A stretch of 64,000 bases of DNA from contig CM055211.1 of the NCBI GenBank assembly GCA_029224185.1, positions 120,001 through 184,000 on the forward strand. Reading direction: 5' to 3'. Shown piece by piece: positions 11,830 through 23,535 of this stretch. Position 1 is the first letter of the stretch; every line of letters starts with the position of its first letter. The notes below the pieces were generated by a model. It saw only the letters and a program-made list of their open reading frames with translations. It ran no database searches and was not told where the DNA came from. This DNA comes from Karalla daura. Its lineage: Eukaryota > Chordata > Actinopteri > Chaetodontiformes > Leiognathidae. The translations under genes were made by a program, and so were the position numbers.

Positions 11830-12960
11830 GTTGGCAAGCATAGATGATGTGGCAGACAGCACAGGTGAGTGCCCTGGTCTGCCACCCTCAGGAGGAAAGT
11901 CCTATCATGGACTCAACAACAGTAGATCAAAGCTTGGACAAAGGGGCAAGAGGCTTCCCCTTCCAGGAATGGAGAGAGAGCTGGCTAGTAATTGTAGCCA
12001 TACTGTAAGGGAGACAACCCACTTGCGGAGCTCGTCAAGGTGTTCCACTCCATTCCACACATACTGGGACCAAGAAGACAGGTTCTGGGATACCACACAA
12101 CGCAGGGATGTCTCTATTTCCTGGTTTATCCTCTTATCCTAGCCATTAGATTGAGGGTGGTACTTGGATGACAGATTGACAGTGGCTCCCAGAAGGCTGC
12201 AGCACTCCCACGTGACCACTGAACACAGTCCAAGAATGGTGGCATGGTTCTCTCGAGCCAGTTTCACCTCACCTCCAGGGCCAGGGTCATCATTTCTCTC
12301 TGCAGGAAAAAGTCACCAAGACTTTGGTAAGGCTTGCTTGGACAGCACATTCTTATATATAAAGCATCCACTTCCATGACAAATTGCTGCTCAGAGTCAG
12401 GGACTAGGAGGATTGCTGCTGAATTGAAGTGGTCCCTCAGGGTCCAAAGGCAACATCCACAGCTTGGGACCACGGGGTGGCGTGTTGGAGGCTGTGAGTG
12501 GGGTAGTATCTTGAGTTGCAGATAAAGTGTCTGAAAAAATTGGCCAAGGTGAGGACCTTGGCAGCATAATTCTTGGGCCACTACGTAGCCTAAGAATGAC
12601 TGTGACATTGTGTGGAACTCACATTTCTCGCTCTAATATTAGGTTAGAGTTTCCAGCTGGTCTTGCATATGGATGTCCTCTTTGGTTGCCTCAAGCAGGA
12701 GAATATGTGAATGCTAAATAGACAAGAACACACTTGTCGATCATGGCCCTGTTCATATGGGCCCGAAAGACTACTGGGGCATTGGTGAGGACCATCAGTG
12801 TTACCAAATATCTGTAACCGGCGCGTGTGTCTTTTCGATGAAGTCAGGTCAAAGATCATGGCTCTGTGAAGTAACTTCGAAGGCTGGGATGTAGGATGGA
12901 CGTAGGGTGAAAAACCTGGTGCCAGCAGTAGAAGGGGAAGAGGCAAGTTCACAACGTCAT
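11830..12960 (-). mobile_element. Decayed Ty3/gypsy retrotransposon pol fragment
   Basis: Three blocks of a gypsy-type pol are visible on the minus strand in the expected order: a decayed reverse transcriptase (about 12960-12640), RNase H-adjacent sequence (12608-12264, containing ILLVPDSEQQFVMEVDA) and integrase C-terminal sequence (about 12230-11880, containing KYHPQSNG and SSWSQYVW). The frame is broken many times by shifts and stops. Where active relatives have the catalytic YxDD motif, this copy reads YLAF (plus-strand 12709-12720). No LTRs are seen on either side, so this is an old, internally preserved fragment that cannot move on its own. Confidence 0.8.
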
Positions 12961-14158
12961 CTTAAGACACAAAACACCAAAAGAACAAACCAACAAGCAA
13001 CAGACAAACAAACAACATAGCTCAACTACCAGTTGAGCTGCAATAATAGTGTGTATACATGGTAGAAGTAGATGGAGTAGGTGGAGGCAGGGACACAGTG
13101 AGGGTCCAGGATTCAGCACAGCACAAGCGAGGAAATCCATTGATGAACAATTAAAGACCAAAGGAAGCAAATTCAGGTTGTTTTTTTTTCCAAAGCTCTT
13201 AAAAATGTTATAAATGTGTTCGCCTCAAAACATGTAAAAAGTCTCCATAGTTCCTCTGTGGAACTAGGTCTCACAGACTGTGTTTCGCCATGTAAGAATA
13301 TGGATTTCATGAGCGGGTCTGAAAGCCTGCCTATCCATTCTTCTCTTACCCTTTGAATTTGACAGCATGGTTAACAATATGTTTTTCTGTTTTGCTTCTC
13401 CCTGGTCGTTAATAAGTTTTTAAAAAATCAGTTAAGAGGGCATCATTAATTGGTTCGTGAATGTTAAACACATCGGTTTGAATGTGAAAAGCCTTTTTGG
13501 GAAAAGAGTGGTCCACTCGAATAACAGAGGGAAATGTGACTTTTTAAACAGATGTTTTCTTATAGACTGAGAGCCTTACAAAACTCCTCCCTATCGTTCA
13601 ATATTCAATTCTTTTGCACCGTGAAGGTATCTTTGGCTTGGGCATTTATCCCTCCCATCCTCAAGAGAGAGGAAAGGAGGTGGGGGATCTTCTTGGGGGA
13701 GGAGTGTAGCCAGATCAGGGTAGAGCCCCGGTAGAGCTTCCGGACCTGTGGAAATACGGGACGTATTAAGAGTGCGATTCAGGTTTCTTCAACTCCTGTC
13801 CCATTGGAAACATTTGCCTCTTCCTTATGACAAGCACTCTCCAACTCCACATTATTGGTTTTCCATCCGACACCCCCTTGGTGCTTTTATCTGCTGGTTT
13901 ATCGCCTAAAAAGTCTCCACCACAAAGATGAAAGCTATTTGATCAGCTATTACGTCATATATCATTTTTTTTCGTTTTAGTTCTCATTACACTTGTAATG
14001 AAGATGTTTTCCCTGCGATACTACAGTATAATATAGTATTTATGGTACTTGAGAGTGCTTTGGAAGAGGCTGAAACTTCATACAGGTCCCCGGAAAAATG
14101 GTGAGTGTGTAGGCAAATTTGAAAGGATGGAGAATCATGAATAATATGCAACATGAAT
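12961..14158. other. No recognisable gene
   Basis: Non-coding. A small perfect inverted repeat (agctcaac, 5-base loop, gttgagct) lies near 13019-13039. I see nothing else. Confidence 0.3.
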
Positions 14159-14213
14159 AAAATTACATCTTGTATTTTCATCATTTGATGATGAAAATAC
14201 AAGATGTAATTTT
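14159..14213. repeat. Perfect 26-bp palindrome with 3-base loop
   Basis: Arm 14159-14184 and arm 14188-14213 are exact reverse complements, separated by TTG. The arms begin AAAATTACATCTTGTATTTT. The sequence could extrude as a cruciform or fold as an RNA hairpin, but the AT-rich stem and tiny loop are unlike a typical microRNA precursor. Confidence 0.95.
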
Positions 14214-14229
14214 GACATTACAGAATGTG

Positions 14230-16870
14230 CTTTGGCCAATAAATTGTGAGTTTTGGTTCTTGGGAGGGGAAGTCCTGTAAAAATCACTGAATCTAAACTA
14301 TCACCATCAGGCAACTCGATATCTCCCCCCATTTGACACCACTTTACTGCGAAACACTGTACAAAGTGTCCCAATGATCTATATGTGGAAGTCCATGTAA
14401 CATAAAATCCAAAGGTAGTGTCTAGTTTCTAGTTGAAAATGCCACCACATATCCAGCTGTCAATGACGCCCATTGCTGTAAATACACAAGACCATGAATC
14501 TGAATATTTTGAGCTTAATATTTCATTGCATCATTCCAAAGAGAAGAGACATGATCTGTGTGTTCTTTCTACGTGAAACACATTTACGTACCTCCCAATG
14601 TACATAGCATGTACTATAGTGATCTGCAGACATTGTGAATTGCAGTGTTTTCTATTTATTTAATTATTTAATTACTTTTGTGATCGTATTGCTATTGATA
14701 TGATTGGTTCTGTTCATTGGCATCAATTGAAGTGACAACAAAACATTTTCACTGTATTGAAGCACAACCAATTAATTCATTTACCACAGTATATTCCTAT
14801 ATTAAAGTGACATGTTTTACATTAGGAACCGCAAATCTGTAATATAAATGCCAAACTTGAGGAAACGCCAATGTATAATGTCTCAGCGATGTTTCCTTTA
14901 TGTTGGTCAACATCCGTTTGTGCTTTGTGTATGCTTCAAATTTTGTCTGCTACACCAGGTTTGGGTTCCTTAAAGGCACACCAAGTGCTTTAAAGGGTAA
15001 ATCAACACTAAATGTAGCAGGTGTTTAGAAGTGGTAGTCCGGATTAGTGGCACACACAAAATGATCGTTCATAATGTTAAAAAAAACAACCTTTGTGATT
15101 GCTAGCTGCACAGGCCTAAACCTTTCTATATAACCTCATTATGACCTCCTTTTTTGTACTTTTTTCTACTTTGTAGAATTTTTCTTTTTAAGGACTAAAT
15201 GTGCTGAATGATGAGCTGATAATTAAAATAGATTTTTAAAGTTGCAAATTTATGTTTTTTTAAAGTACTTGGACTAACTCAGGCAAAAATGAATAAATGA
15301 AATACGTAACTAATATTTAGAATCCATCAGATGTAAAGATAAGTGAAAAATTCAATTATAATTTTTTTGTAGCTAGCCTATTTAGGACGTTGTTTTTTAG
15401 TTATCTATCTAATGTACTGGAAATATATGTATTTGAAGAAAGCCTTCAAAACAAAAGCAAGCCAGTAATGGAACAGTAACTTATACTGTATGGGCCACAG
15501 TGAAACAACAGTATGTTGCCCTTGTGAATCACTGTTGATTTACACTTTAAAAAAATAACTGCCATTCCAAACAGTTATTTTCTTTAAGTTGGTTCCCTTC
15601 ATGTTGGTACATTGGGTTGTGTTTGGGGAAAAAGTAAAAAAAAAAAAAAAAGTAAAAAAAAACAAAACTTGTGTAATTGTTTTGTCTGTATAATGCTTTT
15701 TATGGCTAGTTGTACGGCTCTTGTATACTTCTTTTTCATGTGGAACTGTCTGAATAGACTTTTGGTCTTCAAAACATCATAAAGAATCAGTGGAGTACAG
15801 CTATAACTTTAAAAATGACATGTATTCAAAATGTGTCAGAAGAAACCTGTGATGATACAATCTGTAATGCTAATAAACACCTGCTGTTATAGTGTTGTGT
15901 AATGTGTGTTGTGTCAAGAGTTATTCTGAAAAAGACGCATGGAAACGCTGTGTGCTGTGAATCTTTGTCTTACTATAAAGTCTTATTTTTAAGTCTATTT
16001 CTTTTTTGGGAAACCTTCAGACATATTTGAGGGCATTTGAAAACATTTTTATGTGTCCACTTTTTTTCCACTTGAAAAATGAATCTCTTTTGTGGATCCT
16101 GTCAAAGGTATAGCAAATGTCCATTCTCAGTGTGATCAGAGGCTCGATATCATATGCAAGATGTGTATCTTACATATCACTACTCCTGCATCTGGGTGCA
16201 CAGACACTATTCACCCCTGCAGATGAAAGTGAAAAGACACAAAATATACATTGTATCACAGTCAAGTTAAAAAATATCACATGAGACTAGAGGAAAACTT
16301 CAAACGGAGCCAGAGAAAGAAATGAAAGAGAGTTGCATTCATTACAGTTTAATGCCATTTATTGTTTTTGCTTTTTATCTATTCAAGCAATGCCAGTGTT
16401 GGAAACCAGAGGTGGCCCCTCCCACTGGTACTCGAACTGTGATGCCAACCTCACACTGTAACCATGGAAACACAGACAGAAACTACAGACATCATTTATT
16501 CCAGTGTCGAACTGGTAAGGAACACAGAGATCAGAGCATCAGAGCTGACCTAGATTTGGAGGAGGAGGTCACAGCAAGGCAGAATCGGGAAAATGAATCG
16601 AGTGGACAAAAGCGTCATAGTTAATTACTCCAGTTTATGCAGGGGAAATTTCAGAAATGACTCGAGCAACAAGCACTTCGTCTGGCGATGCATTCAAATT
16701 GCGTTGGTTCGCTTGTGCTGGTTGCAGTGCAGGGTGGAGTGTTTACATGCTGAAAGTACTGGGATCACAGTATCACATCAGGACAGCTCCCTTGGTGGTT
16801 GAATTGCAGGTAATATGAAATGTGGACTGTGAGGCTGCACATGTGACATCAAATGTAAATTAATATATTA
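14230..16870. other. AT-rich non-coding region
   Basis: No exon is recognised. It holds a 15-base A run near 15640. At 15872-15877 an AATAAA is followed about 20 bases later by GT-rich sequence, which has the shape of a poly(A) site on the plus strand. Without an upstream gene I cannot assign it. Confidence 0.3.
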
Positions 16871-16873
16871 ATC

Positions 16874-16875
<2 letters not shown>

Positions 16876-16935
<60 letters not shown>
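16876..16935. repeat. (TG)n microsatellite
   Basis: An uninterrupted TG run of about 30 units. Confidence 0.97.
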
Positions 16936-16939
<4 letters not shown>

Positions 16940-17135
16940 ACCAACCGACCTTCTGTGACGTCACCCATCAAGAACCTTTCATGAAGTCAGGAATTGGACT
17001 CTCATGGGGCTGCCTTTGTTCACATTTTTTTCAGACGTCGTCCAGATGTCCCGAATTGAATGGGAGAAAAAAAGAAAGTTGTGCCGAGCGCAACGCGAGA
17101 GCGAGCAGAGCAGAGCGGGGCAGAAACAGCCCTCA

Positions 17136-17209
17136 CCCCCCCCCCCCCAATGCCAATTGACTAGCAACGGACACCCCCCCCCCCCCCCCCCCCCCCGCCC
17201 CCCCCCCCC
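17136..17209. repeat. Long C tracts
   Basis: There are three C runs: 17136-17148, 17174-17196 (23 C) and 17198-17209 (12 C), the last two split by a single G. The complementary strand could form G-quadruplexes. Run lengths may be imprecise because such homopolymers are hard to sequence. Confidence 0.9.
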
Positions 17210-17264
17210 ACCGCTGCTTGAGGCAAGGTGGCGCATATCATCTCTTGGTACTCATCAGAATAAC

Positions 17265-17304
17265 TGACTGCAAAAAAAATCTGCATCCCTATGTGTATAT
17301 TGAA

Positions 17305-17361
<57 letters not shown>

Positions 17362-17488
17362 TAATATAATGTATATATATGTATATATAATATAATATAT
17401 ACATATAAAATATATATATAAAATATGACTGAAAAAAAATCTGCATCCCTATGTGCATATTGAATGAATATATATATATATATATATT

Positions 17489-17535
<47 letters not shown>

Positions 17536-17627
17536 GGGATGCAGATTTTTCTTTTCAGTCATATTTTTTCAGTCATATTTCAGTATATATATATATATAC
17601 ACGTGTGTGTGTGTGTGTGTGTGTGTG
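17265..17627. repeat. (TA)n block with two direct and one inverted flank copy
   Basis: Several TA arrays are interleaved with a unique-looking motif, 'ctgcatccctatgtg'. The motif occurs directly at 17265-17312 and 17426-17470, and inverted at about 17529-17562, each time beside 'gactgaaaa' and TA repeats. A (GT)n run of about 13 units follows at 17603-17627. The arrangement suggests duplication and inversion templated by the TA tracts. Confidence 0.85.
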
Positions 17628-17639
17628 CGTACTATAGTT

Positions 17640-18360
17640 GAATAACTGGTTTAAAACCCTGTTTTTTTTCCAAGCACATATATGTTGAATGCTTGAATAT
17701 GTGTCTGTATAAACAGAGTGTGAGTAGATGTATGGATGTCAACATGGACATTTGAAAATATTGTGTATTATATTAACGGCCCCTCGTGAAAAAAACATGA
17801 CAGTGAAGTTGGACTGGATACAGGGAAGTACATACCTTGCGACTTCCCAAACTGCCCTTGTTTTTTTCTGCAGTATTTTGTTTCACTGCCTCCAGCCTCT
17901 TCTGAAACATCATTTTCCAGCCACATATTAACCGAACCAAACAACAGCCACATATCCAGGATCAAAATAAGCATCTCCTTGATTTTCTCCATTGTGTATA
18001 TATATCGTTGTTTGTTTCCCCCCCCCCCCCCCCCAACTTTTAACCGGCCGTCAGCTGTCACTGAAGATGACGTCATGCACATGTGTTGCTATGACGACCG
18101 GGTACTCTCAAGACGGCACTGTTTTGTAATGGAAAATTATATCTAAATTAAAAACCTGCAATGCACTGAAGCCATGAAACATGAAACACAAAATAGAGAG
18201 GGAAAACTGTATATGAGGAGACAGCATGATACCCAACATGGCAGTGTCCATGTGAGCAACAAAACCAGACCTAAAGAATGTATCTTCACCAATCAATCCA
18301 ACCAAAAACAGCATTTACATAACACATTGCATGCACTGAGTACCATGGAACATGGTAAAG
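17640..18360. other. No recognisable gene; C run
   Basis: Non-coding, with a run of 17 C at 18018-18034. I see no gene. Confidence 0.3.
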
Positions 18361-18453
18361 ATGGCCTGGGGAGCCTAGAAGTTGATATTTGCAACTGAAT
18401 ATTGCAAATATGGCCTGGGGTGCCTAGAAGTTGATATTTGCAACTGAATATTG
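18361..18453. repeat. 49-bp tandem duplication
   Basis: Two copies of a unit starting ATGGCCTGGGG begin at 18361 and 18410. Over the first 44 bases they differ by one base. Confidence 0.9.
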
Positions 18454-19043
18454 TTGAAATTCTCTAGTTCAAATTTCAAGTACTGTGGGATTTGCGGAAT
18501 ATAGTCAGCAATCGGCGGTTGCTCTTGCAGCTGATTACAAATGGCTGCAAGAGTTGGTAAATTCCTTCAAAGGGGATAATAATGAACATGAAGGAGATGA
18601 TGCTGAATTTTCAAGTGTACAGCATGAGGATTAACCCTATCTTCTTTAGAATTCTGGAGCAAGCATAGAAGATCCTGAGGTGATTGAGTTACTCCATAAG
18701 CATCTGAAGGTTCAAACATTAAAAACAAAAAGACTAATGCAGTCAAGTCCAATCCACTTTATTCCACATTAATTAATGATCTTATTTCTTTTAATTCAGT
18801 TGTATGTCTGGATTACTTTGGTTGTTAATCTTCATGTCAGTATTAGATTTATTGAATTTACTCATTCCATTGGTCTTAATCTCAAAAGATAAATCTTTTG
18901 TTTGATATGAAACATCCTTTGCAAGCCTCTAACAGAGTTTGCCTGAAATTTGAGACCAATATTTTTCACTCCTCATGTAAAAAAACTGAATTTATTGGAT
19001 TCAGTGACACTGAAACAGATATGAGATTTTAAAATCCCACTAT

Positions 19044-19113
19044 AACACACACACACACACACATACACACACACACGCACACACACACGCACACGCACAC
19101 GCACACACACGCA
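19044..19113. repeat. (CA)n microsatellite, interrupted
   Basis: CA dinucleotide array with scattered CG and TA interruptions. Confidence 0.93.
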
Positions 19114-19438
19114 CCTTCCCATCCCCACCCCTTCAGCCCAGGGGGGGTATTTTGTGTGGAATCATTATCTGCTCCTTGCAGCCCCACCATCAAAGCTCAT
19201 AATAACAACCTGAAAGGGGACGTCTGAACACAAAAAACAAGCAAATCCAGTGAATCCAGCCTCTAACATGTCGTTGCAGGTTACAGTCCATAAGAAAGTG
19301 ATACACAAAAATAGGAAAGTTTAGTGCTCATACTCTTTTACTTGTAGTTTCTCAGGCTAATAGAGCATTTGAGAGTGGATACTTTACATCTCAATGTGGT
19401 TTTCAATTATGCAGAATAGCTCCAGCCTAATAATCTGG

Positions 19439-19440
<2 letters not shown>

Positions 19441-19477
<37 letters not shown>

Positions 19478-19527
19478 ATATATATACACACACTATATAT
19501 ATATATATATGATATATATATACACAC

Positions 19528-19622
<95 letters not shown>
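19441..19622. repeat. (TA)n array with higher-order units
   Basis: A long TA array is broken by repeated 'gatatatatatacacac' units in its first half and is then uninterrupted to the end. Chance open frames over it are not genes. Confidence 0.95.
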
Positions 19623-19625
<3 letters not shown>

Positions 19626-19776
19626 TTATTTATTTGGGCCTAAACAACACCTTACAATTTAATTTTTTTTAAATATAGTTTTTGTTTTATAATCACAGTA
19701 TGTCCACTACAGGACTAATTCCATGTGAAAATAGAACATAATTTAGAAAATGAGAAGAAATAAGCAAAAGACAGTA

Positions 19777-20030
19777 CTACATTGGACTGTAGTTTTCACA
19801 GATTTTAGGGTCATCTTGATTGGCAGGAATCCCAGGAAGCACAGGTGTGAATCTGTTCTCCCCTCTCACAACAATGTGGTTGTTGGTATGCCGGCCATCT
19901 TGATAGAGAAAAAAAGTAAAGTTCCCAGCATGCAAACCTGTCACATGACACATCACTGGAAAGCCCAGGATGTCCTCCACAGAATACTATAGGGCTTGAT
20001 AGAGTAACTCCAAATACTCCAAATAAGACA
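19777..20030 (-). pseudogene. Possible Ig-like domain exon relic
   Basis: On the minus strand a readable segment of about 65 residues has the pattern of an immunoglobulin-like domain as seen in Fc-receptor or SRCR-associated proteins: MCHVTGLHAGNFTFFLYQDG, then VVRGENRFTPVLPGIPANQDD. The spacing of the Cys, the GNFTFFLY strand and the late ENRFT/PGI region fits a C-F-C type fold. The likely preceding strand (ITLSSPIVF) is in another frame, the expected final Tyr-x-Cys is missing, and no splice sites are obvious. I read it as a decayed exon or a gene fragment carried by a repeat. It could also be chance similarity. Confidence 0.3.
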
Positions 20031-20049
20031 CGTGTGAACAAAATGTCCA

Positions 20050-20880
20050 TTATAAAGGACATAAATGAATGGGCCGGGTCTCAGGAGGATATAGTTCAGA
20101 TTGAAGGTGAGAGGTCATTTACGTCAACAACAAAAATGCTCTGCCAGGTCAAAGGTTAACGGTCTCCTCAGGGTGGACCTGCCACCCTATTATTAAAAAC
20201 AAACAGGGATATGTGCAGCTTAACAGCAAAATATCCCATTTCATATGCTTCCAAGTGTTGTTCACTTGAAGTGAACACAAAATGTTACATACAAATGTGA
20301 TGAAATGGAGCTCAAGAAGTGCAAAGTTGTGTGAATCTAATTTTTTAAAAAGCTGAAGTATCTTTTTGCATTTTCACATTTCCAGCTCTTTCGTGTAATG
20401 TCTTAAGGGGTGTTCTCACCAAACGCTATGGATGCGAAATGAGCAGAAACGTGGGTGGGGGCGTCCTGGCACCTGAGCCAGACCCTCTCGGACTGGCTGT
20501 CATTAAAACAGAGCTCCTGACGGGGACGTTGAAACTTCCCCCATGTCAGTGACTCCAGTGTCTCCAGACATCATAAACCAAGACACTTCCTGGACTTGTA
20601 TAGTAGGTACACTGCAGCACTTTTTTTTTTCAAGCATCATGTGCATCGCGCAGGTCAAGTGCGACTAAGAAGCGATTTTTCCAAAAATGATCAAGCAGAA
20701 TTATACCCGTGTTTCAAGAGTTATTTTTCCATCTATTGCAATTGGTGTGAATGCTCCATAACACCAATCAGATTTATTCACCGGAATAAAGTGTAATGGT
20801 ACTTAATCCTTATCTAAGATAAGCCCGCTCCAAGCTGCCAGACGAGACACTGCAGTGGCAATGCTTTATTTTACAGCGCC
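20050..20880. other. No recognisable gene
   Basis: Non-coding sequence. The phrase 'gttctcaccaaacgctatgg' near 20410 resembles the edges of common fish repeats, but no element can be delimited. Confidence 0.25.
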
Positions 20881-21590
20881 CCCATGAAGAGATTTTGATC
20901 TAAAATGAATGTATTTCTGTTTAGTTTTGACCACTGGTGCAAAGACTTTTTGTGCGTCTGGACAAAGTCTATAAAAATACAAATTTTCATCTTTCTACTT
21001 CATAAAAACCCTTATATGGAAGGTCATTTGAACATTTCTAGTTGGCGCAGTCGAAACCATGCCCATTGACCAGGCCATCACCTGGCTGTTCAGGCATACA
21101 ATCCAATTCCAGCAGTATTGAATTTTGTACGATGAAGCACCCGCCGACAAGGCCATTTCAAAATTTTGATGACAAATGGCCAAACTTTGTCATGCGCTAG
21201 TGGCCAAGCCGTTTGAGAAAATCAAATTTCATACATACATTTTTTTCAGCTTGGTCTCGAGATTATGTGCGCCAAATTTGAAGCCAATTGGGTTAACACC
21301 CTCGGAGGAGATGTTTTTGAAATTTGAAAAGTCAAATCAAAATGGCCACCTTCCCATTGGGTTATGGTCATCGTGTCAAGAGACTTTTTTGTGTATCTCT
21401 TTATGATGCATTTGCATACTCATTTTTGTTTGCCTACGACAAAGTTGAAAAAAAATCCTCATTGACCAGATTTCAAGGTGGCGCTATAGTGCAATTTTAC
21501 CAGGTGCACTTTGAACAACTTCAAAATATAAAACTTTTCGCCAATCCCAATGGGCATGCCAAAACACGACTACTTATTCCTGAGATAATA
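20880..21590. repeat. Teleost dispersed repeat body
   Basis: The text contains repeat-family phrases: 'gccaaatttgaagccaattggg', 'aaaatggccaccttcccattgggtt', 'gtggcgctatagtgcaatttt'. A shorter related piece is at about 46500-46680 ('aaaatggctgacttcctattgggtt'). Chance open frames across it lack a recognisable domain. It runs directly into the minisatellite at 21590. Confidence 0.6.
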
Positions 21591-21635
21591 ATAATAATAA
21601 TAAAAAGAAACAGGAAAGTTTTGTTGCTCGGACCC

Positions 21636-21668
<33 letters not shown>

Positions 21669-21718
21669 GAAACAAGAGAGTTTTAATAGGGTTCTCGCAA
21701 CTTCGTTGCTCGGACCCT

Positions 21719-21765
<47 letters not shown>

Positions 21766-21819
21766 GAAAGAAGAGAGTTTTAATAGGGTTCTCGCCACTT
21801 CGTTGCTCGGACCCTAATG

Positions 21820-21850
<31 letters not shown>

Positions 21851-21978
21851 GAAACAGGAAAGTTTTAATAGGGTTCTCGCAACTTCGTTGCTCGGACCCT
21901 AATAATAATAATAATAATAATAATAAAAAGAAACAAGAGAGTTTTAATAGGGTTCTCGCAACTTCGTTGCTCGGACCC

Positions 21979-22032
<54 letters not shown>

Positions 22033-22245
22033 GAAACAAGAGAGTTTTAATAGGGTTCTCGCAACTTCGTTGCTCGGACCCTAATAATAATAATAATAAT
22101 AAAAAGAAACAAGAGAGTTTTAATAGGGTTCTCGCAACTTCGTTGCTCGGACCCTAATAATAATAATAATAATGATAATAATAAAAAGAAACAAGAGAGT
22201 TTTAATAGGGTTCTTGTAACTTCGTTGCTCGGACCCTAATAATAA
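21586..22245. repeat. Eight-copy minisatellite
   Basis: Eight units each end in TTGCTCGGACCCT, at 21636, 21718, 21815, 21900, 21979, 22082, 22155 and 22237. Each unit is a variable (ATA)n tract, then 'aaaaagaaacaagagag', then 'ttttaatagggttctcgcaac' (missing from the first unit), then the end motif. Most of the 73-103 bp spacing variation comes from the ATA tract length. The unit is the 3' end of the dispersed repeat just upstream, amplified in tandem. Confidence 0.93.
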
Positions 22246-22249
22246 GTGC

Positions 22250-23165
22250 AGTTAATGGTGAACAAATATTGACGTAGGGGAATAATTTATAAATGGAAAC
22301 AATTTAATAAGGATCCCATGGAAAGTGTACTAGTGGGCAGGTGATGTCTGAGTTATATCAACATGACTGACAAGTATTATTTCATAAACATAACCGTGTC
22401 AGCCTGATTAGGATTTAATGAGATGATAAGTGTCAAACCCCTTCATATTCCAAGAAGCTTTTTTGCTGATGTGTCTTCCACTGAAAGCCCAGTGTGAATA
22501 CGAAACACTGGCACAAAAACAAACCTCTGTCAGCAGACAGAGAAACTCTGAGCTCTCCCAAGTGACTTTCTTCTCTCTGCTCTGATTATGTCTGTCAGTG
22601 CCCAAAGGTCCATCTGCCATAATGCCAGTGAAAAAGACGGAACAAAAAGCCTAGCAAAAGTGAGTACTGAAACTACATTCTTGTGACCATGAAAGTGGAC
22701 AGAGAGGGGATTTCTTCAGGGTCAGTTAGTTTCAGCAGAATGAGTATGTCAGAAAGAGGCGAAAAAAACAAATACTTTTCCTATTAACTATTTTTTTTTA
22801 TTTTGATGGACTCAAGAGTGTCAAGTATGCATTCATTTTGAAGACATTTTACAATCACAAAAATGTTACTTGATTTTTATTTACAGAATCATAACACAAT
22901 CTATTTTGTCAAAATAAATTAAACATAAAAGGATCAATGATGGTATATAACAATTTGAAATGCAAGATAAAGAATTGTTCATTCCAATATGTTATTTCTG
23001 TAATAGGATAGTCTTGAGTACAAAAACTTCCAATAAAAGCCAGGAACCTTGGGCAGAATCAGGGTCAGGCTCTGGTGTCCAGCATAGCATCCGAGTAGCT
23101 CTGTAATGGTGGAAGGATGGGAATAGGAACAAGTGCAGCTGTGCCAAATAGAACAGGAATGTTAG
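22250..23165. other. No recognisable gene
   Basis: Non-coding AT-rich sequence. I find no gene or delimitable repeat. Confidence 0.3.
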
Positions 23166-23535
23166 CCAGGTATTCTTGTCGAGATGGATGGCGAGCAAAC
23201 AGCGGAAACTGGCGAACTATTTGCTGTGAAATGAACGTCTCTTCACCTCAAAACACTGTGTATATGAATCTATTCTTTTTTAAATGAAGATCGAGAGAAA
23301 ATTGTGTAGTAACATAAGCCAAGTTTTCGTTTCAGATGTTCTCATCACTGTGGTGCTCCCGTGCCATGTACGATTCATTTTACACAACTAGCAGCAAACA
23401 CTTTTTAGTTTTAGTCAATGCGAAGTGCTCCCACACTTCAGAAGATTCTTTGGTTTTCTCTTCCACTGCCATAACTGTTTTCCCCCATGCTGCACAAGCG
23501 CTGCTGTGCTATGAAAATGAAAGTGACAAAACCAC
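23165..23535 (-). mobile_element. BED-finger (hAT-type) transposon remnant, copy 2
   Basis: On the minus strand the sequence reads EEKTKESSEVWEHFALTKTK, the start of a BED zinc finger as found at the N-terminus of hAT transposases and ZBED proteins. The frame then breaks, but 'ggcacgggagcaccacagt' and 'gagaacatctgaaacgaaaa' continue the similarity to the plus-strand copy at 39240. A second shared block, 'catctcgacaagaatacc' (about 23180-23200), matches 39596. It is degenerate, and no TIR was found next to it. Confidence 0.7.

Noticed and set aside
14159..14213. microRNA precursor
   Set aside because: A 3-base loop and a perfect AT-rich stem are unlike a normal precursor. It was kept only as a palindrome.
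15872..15916. Poly(A) signal with GT-rich downstream element as the end of a gene
   Set aside because: No coding exon was found upstream on that strand within a reasonable distance, so no gene is claimed.
21586..22245. Regularly spaced repeats resembling a CRISPR array
   Set aside because: The 'spacers' are all ATA runs of different length, the flanks are teleost repeats, and the genome is eukaryotic.
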